This document shows positions 12,998 through 20,642 of a stretch of 44,566 nt of DNA, one piece after another. The position numbers were made by a program, and so were the translations under genes. A model generated the notes under the pieces. That model saw only the letters and a program-made list of their open reading frames with translations. It was not told the origin of the DNA and did no database searches. How positions within the stretch are numbered: position 1 is the first letter of the stretch; each line of letters opens with the position of its first letter. Origin of the DNA: Clostridia bacterium (GTDB lineage: Bacteria > Bacillota > Clostridia > Oscillospirales > Acutalibacteraceae); assembly GCA_017465085.1 (NCBI GenBank), contig JAFTWW010000038.1, positions 1-44,566 of the forward strand. The letters run 5' to 3'.

Positions 12998-13174
12998 ATG
13001 GGAGATTATATAGCTTTAATTGTTTTGGTAGTAATAATTGCTGCCGCCGCAGTTTATGTTATAAGGCAGAAGAAAAAAGGTGTTAAGTGCATCGGCTGTT
13101 CTGCTTGCTCAAATTGTAACAGCAAGGACAAAAAAGGCTCCTGCTGTGGCTGTAATCAAGAAAAAGACCACTGA
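12998..13174 (+). CDS. FeoB-associated Cys-rich membrane protein
   Basis: 58 residues, starting ATG 12998, nine bases after feoB. One N-terminal helix (DYIALIVLVVIIAAAAVYVI) is followed by a basic stretch and a cytoplasmic-type tail with CIGCSACSNC and SCCGC, seven Cys in 22 residues. This matches the FeoB-associated Cys-rich membrane peptide family. It probably accepts or passes on iron at the pore exit. The gene ends at TGA 13172-13174 and is closed by the strong terminator that follows. Confidence 0.9.
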   Translation: MGDYIALIVLVVIIAAAAVYVIRQKKKGVKCIGCSACSNCNSKDKKGSCCGCNQEKDH

Positions 13175-13184
13175 AAATAATATA

Positions 13185-13227
13185 AAACAAAGGGACCTGA
13201 CCGTAATCGGTCAGGTCCCTTTGTTTA
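13185..13227. terminator. strong bidirectional terminator
   Basis: Eighteen-pair stem, 13185-13202 with 13209-13226, loop GTAATC, with A-rich and T-rich bases at its ends. It closes the feo operon on plus and the RNase P RNA on minus. Confidence 0.92.
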
Positions 13228-13228
13228 T

Positions 13229-13559
13229 GAGTCGGTCGATAAGCCGAGTTCTGTCGCGCACGGTTATCTATCTTGGTATCAGGTCGCCCTGATACTCCAG
13301 CCGCTTTTCGTGGCACATCGGGCAAATGTATAGCCACATTCAGCGTTGCTCCGAATAGGGTTTACAGGGCCGTTATGTCTCCATAACGCCGGTGAGCTCT
13401 TACCTCGCCTTTCCACCCTTACCTTGAAAACAAGGCGGTATATCTCTGTTGCACTATCCCTAAGGTCACCCTCGGCAGCCGTTAACTGCTATTCTGCCCT
13501 GCGGGGCTCGGACTTTCCTCATATTCCAAACGGAATACGCAACCGTGTAACCGACTCAC
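13229..13559 (-). ncRNA. rnpB: RNase P RNA
   Basis: Read on the minus strand, the RNA contains the conserved GAGGAAAGTCCGAGC near its 5' part, the GAGGGTGACCTTAGGGA-like core, and near its 3' end GACAGAACTCGGCTTATCG followed by ACCGACTC, which pairs with GAGTCGGT at the 5' end. These are hallmarks of bacterial RNase P RNA, the ribozyme that makes tRNA 5' ends. Length is about 330 nt. Its start agrees with the minus-strand promoter, and its 3' end abuts the shared terminator. Reading frames in this stretch are not genes. Confidence 0.97.
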
Positions 13560-13565
13560 AGCAGT

Positions 13566-13594
13566 AGTATAGCATAAAAAGTCTTTTGTGTCAA
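13566..13594 (-). promoter_or_regulatory. promoter of RNase P RNA
   Basis: On the minus strand TTGACA (13594-13589), 17 nt, TATACT (13571-13566), seven bases before the RNA start. Confidence 0.85.
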
Positions 13595-13641
13595 AATGAA
13601 CTTAAAAAGAATAGTATGGTTTGGATGATTGGAGGCTTTTT

Positions 13642-14718
13642 ATGGAAAACACATTTGAAAAATATTTTTTGGCGGCAAATTCCTGCGAGGGCTTTTGCGA
13701 GCATTTTACCGATTGTTATTCCCTTAAAAAAGGTTGGAGGGCTTATATCATAAAAGGGGGCCCCGGCACGGGAAAATCCTCTTTTATGAAATATGTGGCC
13801 CTTAAGGCTAAGGATAGGGGAATGAGGGTAAAGCTTTGTGTTTGCTCTTCTGATCCGAATTCCCTTGACGCCATTATAATTGAGGATATAAAAACCGTTA
13901 TTTTGGACGGTACCGCGCCTCATATAGTAGAGCCGAAAAATCCTGGGGTTTGTGAAGAAATACTTAACTTAGGTCAGTTTTGGGACGGTGATATTTTAAG
14001 GCATAATAAGGAAAGAATTTGCGAGATAGTAGATAAAAATAAAAGTCTACATAAATTGGCATCAAAATATCTCTATGCCTGCGGAGAGCTTATAAGGGAT
14101 AACCTTAAGCTTTCAAAGGGTATAACCGATAGGGAAAAGGTATTAAAATTTACCCAAAATCTATGCAAAAAATATATACCCGCTAAAAGCGGGGAAGGTA
14201 GCGAGTGGATGAGATTCGTAGGCGGTGTAACCCCCGTAGGAGTGGTTTCTTACCTTGATAATCTTTCGAAATTTTACAAGAAAAAGATTATAATTGAGGA
14301 TAAATACGGCGGAGCCTCGGGGCTTATGATGGAGAAAATAAGGGAACATGCCATTGAAAGCGGATATGAAATCATAACCCTTAAAAATCCGTTTTTACCG
14401 AGTGAGCTTACCGACCATATCCTTATCCCCCAGCTTTCCTTAATGTTCGCCACAGAAAACGAATACAATCACATAAAAAGTGATGAGCGGCGTATTCACA
14501 ACCGCAGATTTTGCGAGGTGAGCGCTAAAAAGCAGTATAGGGGCCGCTTCCTTTTTAACAGCTCGGTGGCAAGGCAACTGCTTGTAAGCGCCTGCGAAAC
14601 TTTAGGTCTTGCAAAGAAGGAGCACGACCGCCTCGAACGGTATTATATAAAGGCTATGGATTTTGAGGCGCTTACCGATTATGCAACAAGGATTACCGAA
14701 AAAATATTATCAGAGTAA
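13642..14718 (+). CDS. P-loop ATPase, PRK06851-like
   Basis: 358 residues, soluble. Walker A is KGGPGTGKSSFMK near residues 38-50, followed by VKLCVCSSDPNSLDAIII, a stretch typical of a conserved Firmicutes ATPase family annotated as PRK06851. A second half repeats a nucleotide-fold pattern around residues 200-270 (GGVTPVGVVSYLDNL, YKKKIIIEDKYGGASG). ATP hydrolysis is expected; the cellular role is not established. ATG 13642 follows TTGGAGG. Monocistronic, with a good terminator behind it, and divergent from rnpB. Confidence 0.8.
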   Translation: MENTFEKYFLAANSCEGFCEHFTDCYSLKKGWRAYIIKGGPGTGKSSFMKYVALKAKDRGMRVKLCVCSSDPNSLDAIIIEDIKTVILDGTAPHIVEPKNPGVCEEILNLGQFWDGDILRHNKERICEIVDKNKSLHKLASKYLYACGELIRDNLKLSKGITDREKVLKFTQNLCKKYIPAKSGEGSEWMRFVGGVTPVGVVSYLDNLSKFYKKKIIIEDKYGGASGLMMEKIREHAIESGYEIITLKNPFLPSELTDHILIPQLSLMFATENEYNHIKSDERRIHNRRFCEVSAKKQYRGRFLFNSSVARQLLVSACETLGLAKKEHDRLERYYIKAMDFEALTDYATRITEKILSE

Positions 14719-14720
14719 TA

Positions 14721-14745
14721 AAAAGGGCGGGGATCCGCCCTTTTA
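14721..14745 (+). terminator. terminator after the P-loop ATPase gene
   Basis: AAAAGGGCGG pairs with CCGCCCTTTT around GGAT. Confidence 0.85.
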
Positions 14746-14770
14746 TATATAATATTTATATATAAATTAG

Positions 14771-14799
14771 TTGCACTAGAGATTAAAATGTGGTAATAT
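14771..14799 (+). promoter_or_regulatory. promoter of the murI-argS operon
   Basis: TTGCAC (14771-14776), 17 nt, TAATAT (14794-14799), with TGG before it as an extended -10. Its start point lies about 35 nt upstream of murI. Confidence 0.6.
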
Positions 14800-14842
14800 A
14801 AAATGAATTACTTTAATCTTTTGGGGAAGGAAGGGGCTATAA

Positions 14843-15658
14843 ATGTCTGATAACCGAGCCATCGGAATATTTGATTCAGGCCTTGGCGGTCTTACCGTTG
14901 CAAAGGAAATAGTAAAGCTTTTGCCCGAAGAGAATATAGTTTATTTCGGTGATACGGGCAGGGTGCCTTACGGTACCCGAAGCCACGATACCATAAAAAA
15001 GTATGCGGCGCAGGATGAAAGATTTTTACTCAGTAAGGATGTAAAGATAATCGTTGCCGCCTGCGGCACCGTTTCATCGGTTGCAGGTGAAAACGAAAAA
15101 AGCCTTCCCGTACCCTTTGTTGAGGTGGTTTCCCACTCGGTAAGGGCGGCGGTAAAGGCTACTAAAAATAAAAAAATAGGTGTTCTTGCAACCCCCGCTA
15201 CCATTAAAAGCGGCTCTCATAAAAGGCAGATTTTAGAAATTATGCCCGATGCTGTGGTGGTGGAAAACAGCGCAAACCTTCTGGTCCCTTTGGTTGAGGC
15301 AGGCTGGATTGATGAAAAGGATAGCGTGGTGCTCGAAACGGTGCGAAGATACCTTGAGCCTATGAAGGAGCAGGGCGTTGATACCCTCATTTTAGGCTGT
15401 ACCCATTTTCCCGTACTAGCCCCCGTTATATCAAAGGTTTTGGGTGAGGGCGTAACCCTTATAAATATGGGCGCCTCCACCGCTTATGCGGTAAAAGAAC
15501 TTTTGGAGAAAAATGATGCTCTTAACGATGGATGCAAAGCCCCCGAAAAGCTCTTCTTTGTGAGCGATAAAACCCAAACCTTTAAGGAAACTGCGGCGGT
15601 ACTTTTAGGCGAGAGGGAAGAACTCATAATCGAACAGGTGGATATAAACAGGGTATGA
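14843..15658 (+). CDS. murI: glutamate racemase
   Basis: 271 residues. It converts L- to D-glutamate for peptidoglycan. It shows FDSGLGGLTV (residues 10-19, the Asp/Ser pair), YFGDTGRVPYGTRS (near 34), the first catalytic Cys in AACGTVSS (near 72) and the second in LGCTHFP (near 186). The residue after the first Cys is Gly, where the textbook family has Asn (CNTAS). Length is normal. ATG 14843 follows GGAAGGGG. The stop overlaps the next start (ATGA), so murI, the DUF1934 gene and argS form a translationally coupled operon. Confidence 0.95.
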   Translation: MSDNRAIGIFDSGLGGLTVAKEIVKLLPEENIVYFGDTGRVPYGTRSHDTIKKYAAQDERFLLSKDVKIIVAACGTVSSVAGENEKSLPVPFVEVVSHSVRAAVKATKNKKIGVLATPATIKSGSHKRQILEIMPDAVVVENSANLLVPLVEAGWIDEKDSVVLETVRRYLEPMKEQGVDTLILGCTHFPVLAPVISKVLGEGVTLINMGASTAYAVKELLEKNDALNDGCKAPEKLFFVSDKTQTFKETAAVLLGEREELIIEQVDINRV

Positions 15659-16074
15659 AGGATGTTTTAATTAAGATAAAAAGCACTCAGGGCTTAGGCG
15701 AACAAAAGGAAAAGATCGAGCTTGATACCTTGGGAAAGCTTAAAGTGGAGGAAGGCGCCGTATCCCTTTCCTATGATGAAAGCGAGCTGTTCGGCGCCAA
15801 GGTTAAAACCTTACTTACGGTAGGCGAAAATACCGCCGTTATGGAGAGAACGGGCGAATATAAATCAAAGCTCGTCATCAAAAAAGGCGAACGGAACAAC
15901 TGCTTTTACAGCACCCCCCACGGCGAGCTTGTAATAGGCATTTTCGGCGAGGAAATAAAGAGTAGATTCGGGGATAGAGGCGGAGAAATTTATCTTGCAT
16001 ATACCCTCGATTCAAATCTTCAGCCCATAAGTAAAAATACAGTGGAAATCACAGTAAGAAAGGCAGAAATGTAA
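15655..16074 (+). CDS. DUF1934 (YwiB-like) beta-barrel protein
   Basis: 139 residues, starting within the murI stop (ATGA at 15655). The pattern VLIKIKSTQGLGEQKEKIEL, ISYDE-type SLSYDESELFG, YKSKLVIKKGERNNCFY and ends of strands LAYTLDSNL match the DUF1934 lipocalin-like barrel of Firmicutes, the family of B. subtilis YwiB, which also lies beside argS. No signal peptide. Function is not established; the conserved link to argS argues for a housekeeping role. Its stop overlaps the argS start. Confidence 0.88.
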   Translation: MKDVLIKIKSTQGLGEQKEKIELDTLGKLKVEEGAVSLSYDESELFGAKVKTLLTVGENTAVMERTGEYKSKLVIKKGERNNCFYSTPHGELVIGIFGEEIKSRFGDRGGEIYLAYTLDSNLQPISKNTVEITVRKAEM

Positions 16075-17762
16075 TGTCAGTTATAGTAGCAAAAGCAAAG
16101 GAAGAAATTAAAAATATTATATATTCGGCGGCCGAAAAGGCTTTAGAGGGAGCCAACGTGAGCGTAGGCGACCTTCCCGAGTTCGTTATAGAGGTGCCCT
16201 CTAACCGCGACCACGGTGATTATGCCGTAAATGCGGCGCTTGTGTGGGCAAGAGCCTTCAAAAAGGCGCCCCGTATGATAGCCGAAGCCCTAATGGAAAA
16301 TGCCGATTTTAAGGATAGCTATATCGAAAAATATGAGATAGCAGGTCCCGGCTTTATCAACCTATTCCTTTCGGACAAGTATTACGCCGATATCGTTAAG
16401 GATGTTAGCCTTAAGGGTGAGGATTACGGCAAAAGCGATTTCGGCAAGGGTGAAAGAATGCTTGTTGAGTTCGTTTCCGCCAACCCCACGGGCCCTATGC
16501 ATATCGGCAACGCCAGAGGCGGCGCCCTCGGTGATTGCTTAGCCGCAGTTTTATCTGCCGCAGGCTACCAGACCGAAAGGGAATTTTATATAAACGATGC
16601 GGGTAATCAGATAAATAAGTTTGGCCTTTCCTTAGACCTCAGATATCAGCAAATTTATAAGAACAATGTGGAGATGCCCGAGGATTCCTATCACGGTGAT
16701 GATATCGTGGCTCACGCCAAGGCCTTTGCTGAAAAATACGGCGATAGCTTTATGGAAAAGAGCGAGGAAGAGCGCAGAGCCGCCCTTGTTGAGTTTGCGC
16801 TTCCCAAAAATATTCAAGGCCTTCATGATGACCTGATGAAATACAGAATTGAGTATAACACCTGGTTTAAGGAGAGCACCCTTCATAATTCGGGTGAAAC
16901 CACAAGAATTATCGAGCTTCTTAAAGAAAGCGGCCACACCTATGAGGAGGAGGGAGCCCTTTGGTTTAAGGCTACCGATTTCGGTTGCGATAAGGATTTT
17001 GTGTTAGTGCGCGCCAACGGTGTTCCCACCTATGTTGTTCCCGATATTGCTTATCACTACAATAAATTAGTAGTTCGCGGCTTCGATAAGGCCATAGATA
17101 TTTTGGGCGCTGACCACCACGGCTATGTGCCCCGTCTTAAAGCGGCGCTCACCGCTTTAGGCGTAGATGCAGACCGCCTTGATGTAGTTCTTATGCAGAT
17201 GGTAAGGCTTGTTCGTGATGGCGAGGTTATCAAGGCATCAAAGCGTTCGGGTAAAGCGATTACCCTTGTAACCCTTTTGGATGAGGTGCCCATTGATGCG
17301 GCGAGATTCTTCTTTAATCTGAGAGAGCCTAACAGCCACTTTGATTTTGACCTTGACCTTGCAGTCAGCGAGACCTCTAGTAATCCCGTTTATTACGTTC
17401 AGTATGCCTATGCGCGTATTTGCAGTATTATCCGCAATCTTGAGGCAGAGGGCATAAAAATGAGGGAGTGCAATGAAGAGGAACTTAAACTCTTAAAGCT
17501 TCCTGAGGAAAGAGAGCTGATACTTCACTTAGCCGCTCTTACTGATGAAATAGTTCAGTCGGCAAAAGCTTACGACCCCGCCCGCCTTACCCATTATGTA
17601 ACCGAGCTTGCAACCAAGTTTCATAAGTTCTACGGCGCCTGCAGGGTTAAATGTGAGGATGAATCACTCTGTCAGGCAAGACTGAATCTTGTAAGCGATG
17701 TTGCCATTGTTATTAAAAACGTGCTTACAATGATGAAGATAACGGCGCCTGAGAAGATGTAA
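16074..17762 (+). CDS. argS: arginyl-tRNA synthetase
   Basis: 562 residues, class I enzyme charging tRNA-Arg. The Arg-specific N-terminal domain occupies about 1-110. The HIGH signature appears as PTGPMHIGNARGG near residue 136. The KMSK region is IKASKRSGKAITL near 386, the usual degenerate form in ArgRS. A C-terminal DALR anticodon-binding helix bundle starts at about 440 (YYVQYAYARICSIIRN). ATG 16074 overlaps the preceding TAA by one base. No terminator is obvious before the next gene. Confidence 0.97.
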   Translation: MSVIVAKAKEEIKNIIYSAAEKALEGANVSVGDLPEFVIEVPSNRDHGDYAVNAALVWARAFKKAPRMIAEALMENADFKDSYIEKYEIAGPGFINLFLSDKYYADIVKDVSLKGEDYGKSDFGKGERMLVEFVSANPTGPMHIGNARGGALGDCLAAVLSAAGYQTEREFYINDAGNQINKFGLSLDLRYQQIYKNNVEMPEDSYHGDDIVAHAKAFAEKYGDSFMEKSEEERRAALVEFALPKNIQGLHDDLMKYRIEYNTWFKESTLHNSGETTRIIELLKESGHTYEEEGALWFKATDFGCDKDFVLVRANGVPTYVVPDIAYHYNKLVVRGFDKAIDILGADHHGYVPRLKAALTALGVDADRLDVVLMQMVRLVRDGEVIKASKRSGKAITLVTLLDEVPIDAARFFFNLREPNSHFDFDLDLAVSETSSNPVYYVQYAYARICSIIRNLEAEGIKMRECNEEELKLLKLPEERELILHLAALTDEIVQSAKAYDPARLTHYVTELATKFHKFYGACRVKCEDESLCQARLNLVSDVAIVIKNVLTMMKITAPEKM

Positions 17763-17821
17763 ATTTTATGTAGCCCCAAGTTTCTCTAAAGGTTTGGGAG
17801 ACTGAAAAGGAGACAGAGGTA

Positions 17822-18568
17822 GTGCGAGAAAAAGAATTTGATGTCTTGGCACCTGTTGATAATAAAAATTTACTGTCACGCGCTTTTTGGATTATCGGCA
17901 GTATTGTATCTATGGTGTTGTTGGCTGTTTCATTTTGCGTTGAAAGCGCTGTTTTGTCTGTGCTTGATGTGATTTTGCCTGTGGGCATCATTCTTTACGG
18001 ACTTATAAAACTCGAAAAGTTCCCTATTTATTATTATATCCCTTGCTTAAGCGGACTTTATCCGATAATTTGGTTGCTTGTTATTGATAACCGTGATTAT
18101 AGTAAAGAGGTGCTCGGAACGCCGACTGCTCCTTTCGTGGTTGCTACTACATTTATTGCATGTGCTGCAGTTTTGCTTGTGCTTTTCAATTTTTGCATAT
18201 TTCCGCGACATATTTCTCTGATAAAAGAAAAAGCAAATAAAGTTAGCAGAATTTTAAGATTAGATATAGCCATTTTATGCTTATCGCTGTTTGCAATTTT
18301 AGGCGCGCAAATTTTGAATCTGAATGCTATTTGTGATAAACCGTATAAAACCGAATGGGTTTGTTTGCAGGAAATTAGGCATTTAAAAAATAAAACCAGT
18401 GTTTATTATATGAAACAGGATTCTGACTATCAATATACAATCAATTTTAATGATTACGAGATGATTCAAACTTATAATTGGTTATATACTGATGAGAACG
18501 GAAATGAAGTTTTTCAAATAGAATATGGCAACGGCGCGCTGGGCATACCGTGGCGCCGCATAGTATAG
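17822..18568 (+). CDS. hypothetical polytopic membrane protein
   Basis: 248 residues, family not recognised. Five hydrophobic segments: about 20-40, 44-62, 65-88, 99-123 and 138-160. An extracytoplasmic or cytoplasmic C-terminal domain of about 80 residues follows, ending GNGALGIPWRRIV, a tail seen in several Clostridia membrane proteins. The start is GTG 17822, nine bases after AAGGAG at 17807-17812. It lies between argS and the nicotinate enzyme on the same strand and is probably co-transcribed with them. Codon use is slightly AT-richer than its neighbours. Confidence 0.7.
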   Translation: MREKEFDVLAPVDNKNLLSRAFWIIGSIVSMVLLAVSFCVESAVLSVLDVILPVGIILYGLIKLEKFPIYYYIPCLSGLYPIIWLLVIDNRDYSKEVLGTPTAPFVVATTFIACAAVLLVLFNFCIFPRHISLIKEKANKVSRILRLDIAILCLSLFAILGAQILNLNAICDKPYKTEWVCLQEIRHLKNKTSVYYMKQDSDYQYTINFNDYEMIQTYNWLYTDENGNEVFQIEYGNGALGIPWRRIV

Positions 18569-18597
18569 AACAGATAGTTTTAGCGAGGTGCTTAAAA

Positions 18598-20055
18598 ATG
18601 AAAATGGATAACCGCAATTTAACAATGCTGATGGATCTATATGAGCTTACAATGTCTAACGGCATTTTTGAAAGCGAGTATAGAGATACAATTACCTATT
18701 TCGATATGTTCTTTCGCCGTGTTCCCGATGAGGGAGGCTACGCCATTATGGCGGGTATTGAGCAGCTTATTGAGTATTTTAATAATCTTCATTTTGATAA
18801 TGAGGATATAGAATATTTAAGAGGCTTAAATCTTTTCTCAAAGGAATTTATCGATTATCTTGCCGATTTTAAGTTTGTGTGCGATGTGTGGGCAGTGCCC
18901 GAGGGAACGCCCATTTTCCCGCAGGAACCCATACTTACCGTAAGGGGTCCCGCCATTCAGGCTATGATGGTGGAAACTATGATTCTGCTTACCATCAATC
19001 ATCAGTCTCTTATAGCAACTAAATCGAACCGTATCGTAAGAGCGGCGGCAGGAAGGCCTGTTCTTGAGTTCGGCGCCCGCAGAGCGCAGGGCGCGGATGC
19101 CGCTTATTACGGCGCCAGAGCCGCCATAATCGGCGGTTGCGCAGGCACCTCTGATGTTAAAACTGCCAAGGATTTCGGCGTAATGGCATCGGGTACTATG
19201 GCGCATAGCTGGGTACAGCTTTTTGAGGATGAATATTCGGCCTTTAAGGCGTATGCCGAGGCCTATCCCGATAGCTGCCTTTTGCTCATTGATACCTATA
19301 ATGTTCTTAAATCGGGTGTGCCCAATGCCATCAAGGTTTTCGATGAGGTATTAAAGCCTATGGGTAAGCGACCTAAGGGTGTTAGAATTGATAGCGGCGA
19401 TATAACCTATCTTTCCAATAAGGTCCGCGAGATGCTTGATGCGGCGGGCTATGAGGATTGCAGTATCTGCGTTTCAAACTCCCTTGATGAATATCTTATC
19501 CGCGATATGCTCTTCCAGGGCGCTAAGGTGGATAGCTTTGGTGTGGGTGAGAGGCTTATTACCGCTTCAAGTGAAGCTGTTTTCGGCGGCGTTTACAAGC
19601 TTGCCGCCGTTGAGAAAAACGGTGAGATAATACCCAAAATCAAGGTTAGTGAAAACACCGCAAAGATCACCATCCCGGGCGTTAAAATCCCTTGGAGATT
19701 GTTTGATAGAAAAACGGGCAAGGCAATAGCCGATGTTATCACTTTAAATGATGAAAAAATCGATAGCTCCGAGCCCTATGAAATATTTGATCCCATTCAC
19801 ACCTGGAAGCGTAAGGTTGTAACCGATTTTGTAGCAATTAAGCTTCAGAAAAAGATTTTTGAAAAGGGCAGGCAGGTTTACGAATCTCCATCTGTTAAAG
19901 AGATTGCCCGTTACCGCGAGGAGCAAGTGGAAACCCTTTGGGATGAGGTTAAGCGCTTTGAAAAGCCTCATACCTATTATGTTGACCTTTCGGAGAAGCT
20001 GTGGAATCAGAGAGATATGCTTCTTAAAAAGGTTTCAAGAAATCTAAAATTTTAG
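18598..20055 (+). CDS. pncB: nicotinate phosphoribosyltransferase
   Basis: 485 residues; NAD salvage, nicotinate plus PRPP to nicotinate mononucleotide with ATP hydrolysis. Motifs: LMDLYELTMSNGIFE at the N-terminus, FDMFFRRVPDEGGYAIMAG, EPILTVRGPAIQAMMVET, LEFGARRAQG (phosphate-site Arg region near 160), GTSDV, LLIDTYNVLKSG, RIDSGDITYLS near 265 and FGVGERLITA. Full length for the longer Firmicutes form. Start ATG 18598 follows GCGAGGTG; the frame extended to 18550 overlaps the preceding gene without an RBS. The next gene begins nine bases after its stop. Confidence 0.95.
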   Translation: MKMDNRNLTMLMDLYELTMSNGIFESEYRDTITYFDMFFRRVPDEGGYAIMAGIEQLIEYFNNLHFDNEDIEYLRGLNLFSKEFIDYLADFKFVCDVWAVPEGTPIFPQEPILTVRGPAIQAMMVETMILLTINHQSLIATKSNRIVRAAAGRPVLEFGARRAQGADAAYYGARAAIIGGCAGTSDVKTAKDFGVMASGTMAHSWVQLFEDEYSAFKAYAEAYPDSCLLLIDTYNVLKSGVPNAIKVFDEVLKPMGKRPKGVRIDSGDITYLSNKVREMLDAAGYEDCSICVSNSLDEYLIRDMLFQGAKVDSFGVGERLITASSEAVFGGVYKLAAVEKNGEIIPKIKVSENTAKITIPGVKIPWRLFDRKTGKAIADVITLNDEKIDSSEPYEIFDPIHTWKRKVVTDFVAIKLQKKIFEKGRQVYESPSVKEIARYREEQVETLWDEVKRFEKPHTYYVDLSEKLWNQRDMLLKKVSRNLKF

Positions 20056-20064
20056 AGGAAAATT

Positions 20065-20637
20065 ATGAAAAGAATTTTAGCATTATTATTAGCCCTTTGC
20101 CTTGTTATGAGCCTTGCAGGCTGCGGCGGCAAAAAGGGTAAATATGATTTTAAGGGCGTTGATGTGGAATATTATGCTAACTTAGGTCAGCTCCCCGAGA
20201 GTGAAATAAAGCTTGGTGACGATGTGGATACCGCCTATGCCGACCTTATGGCAGAATATGCCCACGAGGAAACCGAGGAGGAAGCCGAGCACGAGGAAAC
20301 CTTTTGCCTTAGCTTCACCGAGGGTAAATATACCGTTATATCCGTTCCCACCGTTAACTACTACTATGTAACGAACGAGAAGGATGAGGGCGTCAGCGCC
20401 ATAGCTGTATTCGAAAAGGCCTATGGCTTTGAGCTTGGCACGGTTTATGTTGAAATCAAGGAGGAGATGGAGGCCCGCGGCTTTACCGCAGAGCTTTGCG
20501 ACCTTGATAAAAACGAGGGCTTCTTTATGCCCTATGCCGAGGGCTGTAAGAGTCTTACCTATCAGTTTGAAAAGGCTAAGGTTATTTTCGTTTTCTACGA
20601 AAACGCTCTTAGCGCTACAGCAATTATTAAAGAGTGA
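20065..20637 (+). CDS. putative lipoprotein
   Basis: 190 residues. The signal MKRILALLLALCLVMSLAGC has lipobox Cys 20. The mature protein is acidic, with an EETEEEAEHEE stretch near 72, and not recognised. It starts nine nt after the nicotinate enzyme and its TGA ends six bases before the lon ATG, so it sits inside an operon running to engB. It is an extracytoplasmic lipid-anchored protein of unknown role; no catalytic motif is visible. Confidence 0.65.
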   Translation: MKRILALLLALCLVMSLAGCGGKKGKYDFKGVDVEYYANLGQLPESEIKLGDDVDTAYADLMAEYAHEETEEEAEHEETFCLSFTEGKYTVISVPTVNYYYVTNEKDEGVSAIAVFEKAYGFELGTVYVEIKEEMEARGFTAELCDLDKNEGFFMPYAEGCKSLTYQFEKAKVIFVFYENALSATAIIKE

Positions 20638-20642
20638 GTAAA

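Noticed and set aside
13080-13567. Open frames on both strands after the feo operon
   Set aside because: They overlap the RNase P RNA and its terminator; the RNA has all its conserved elements.
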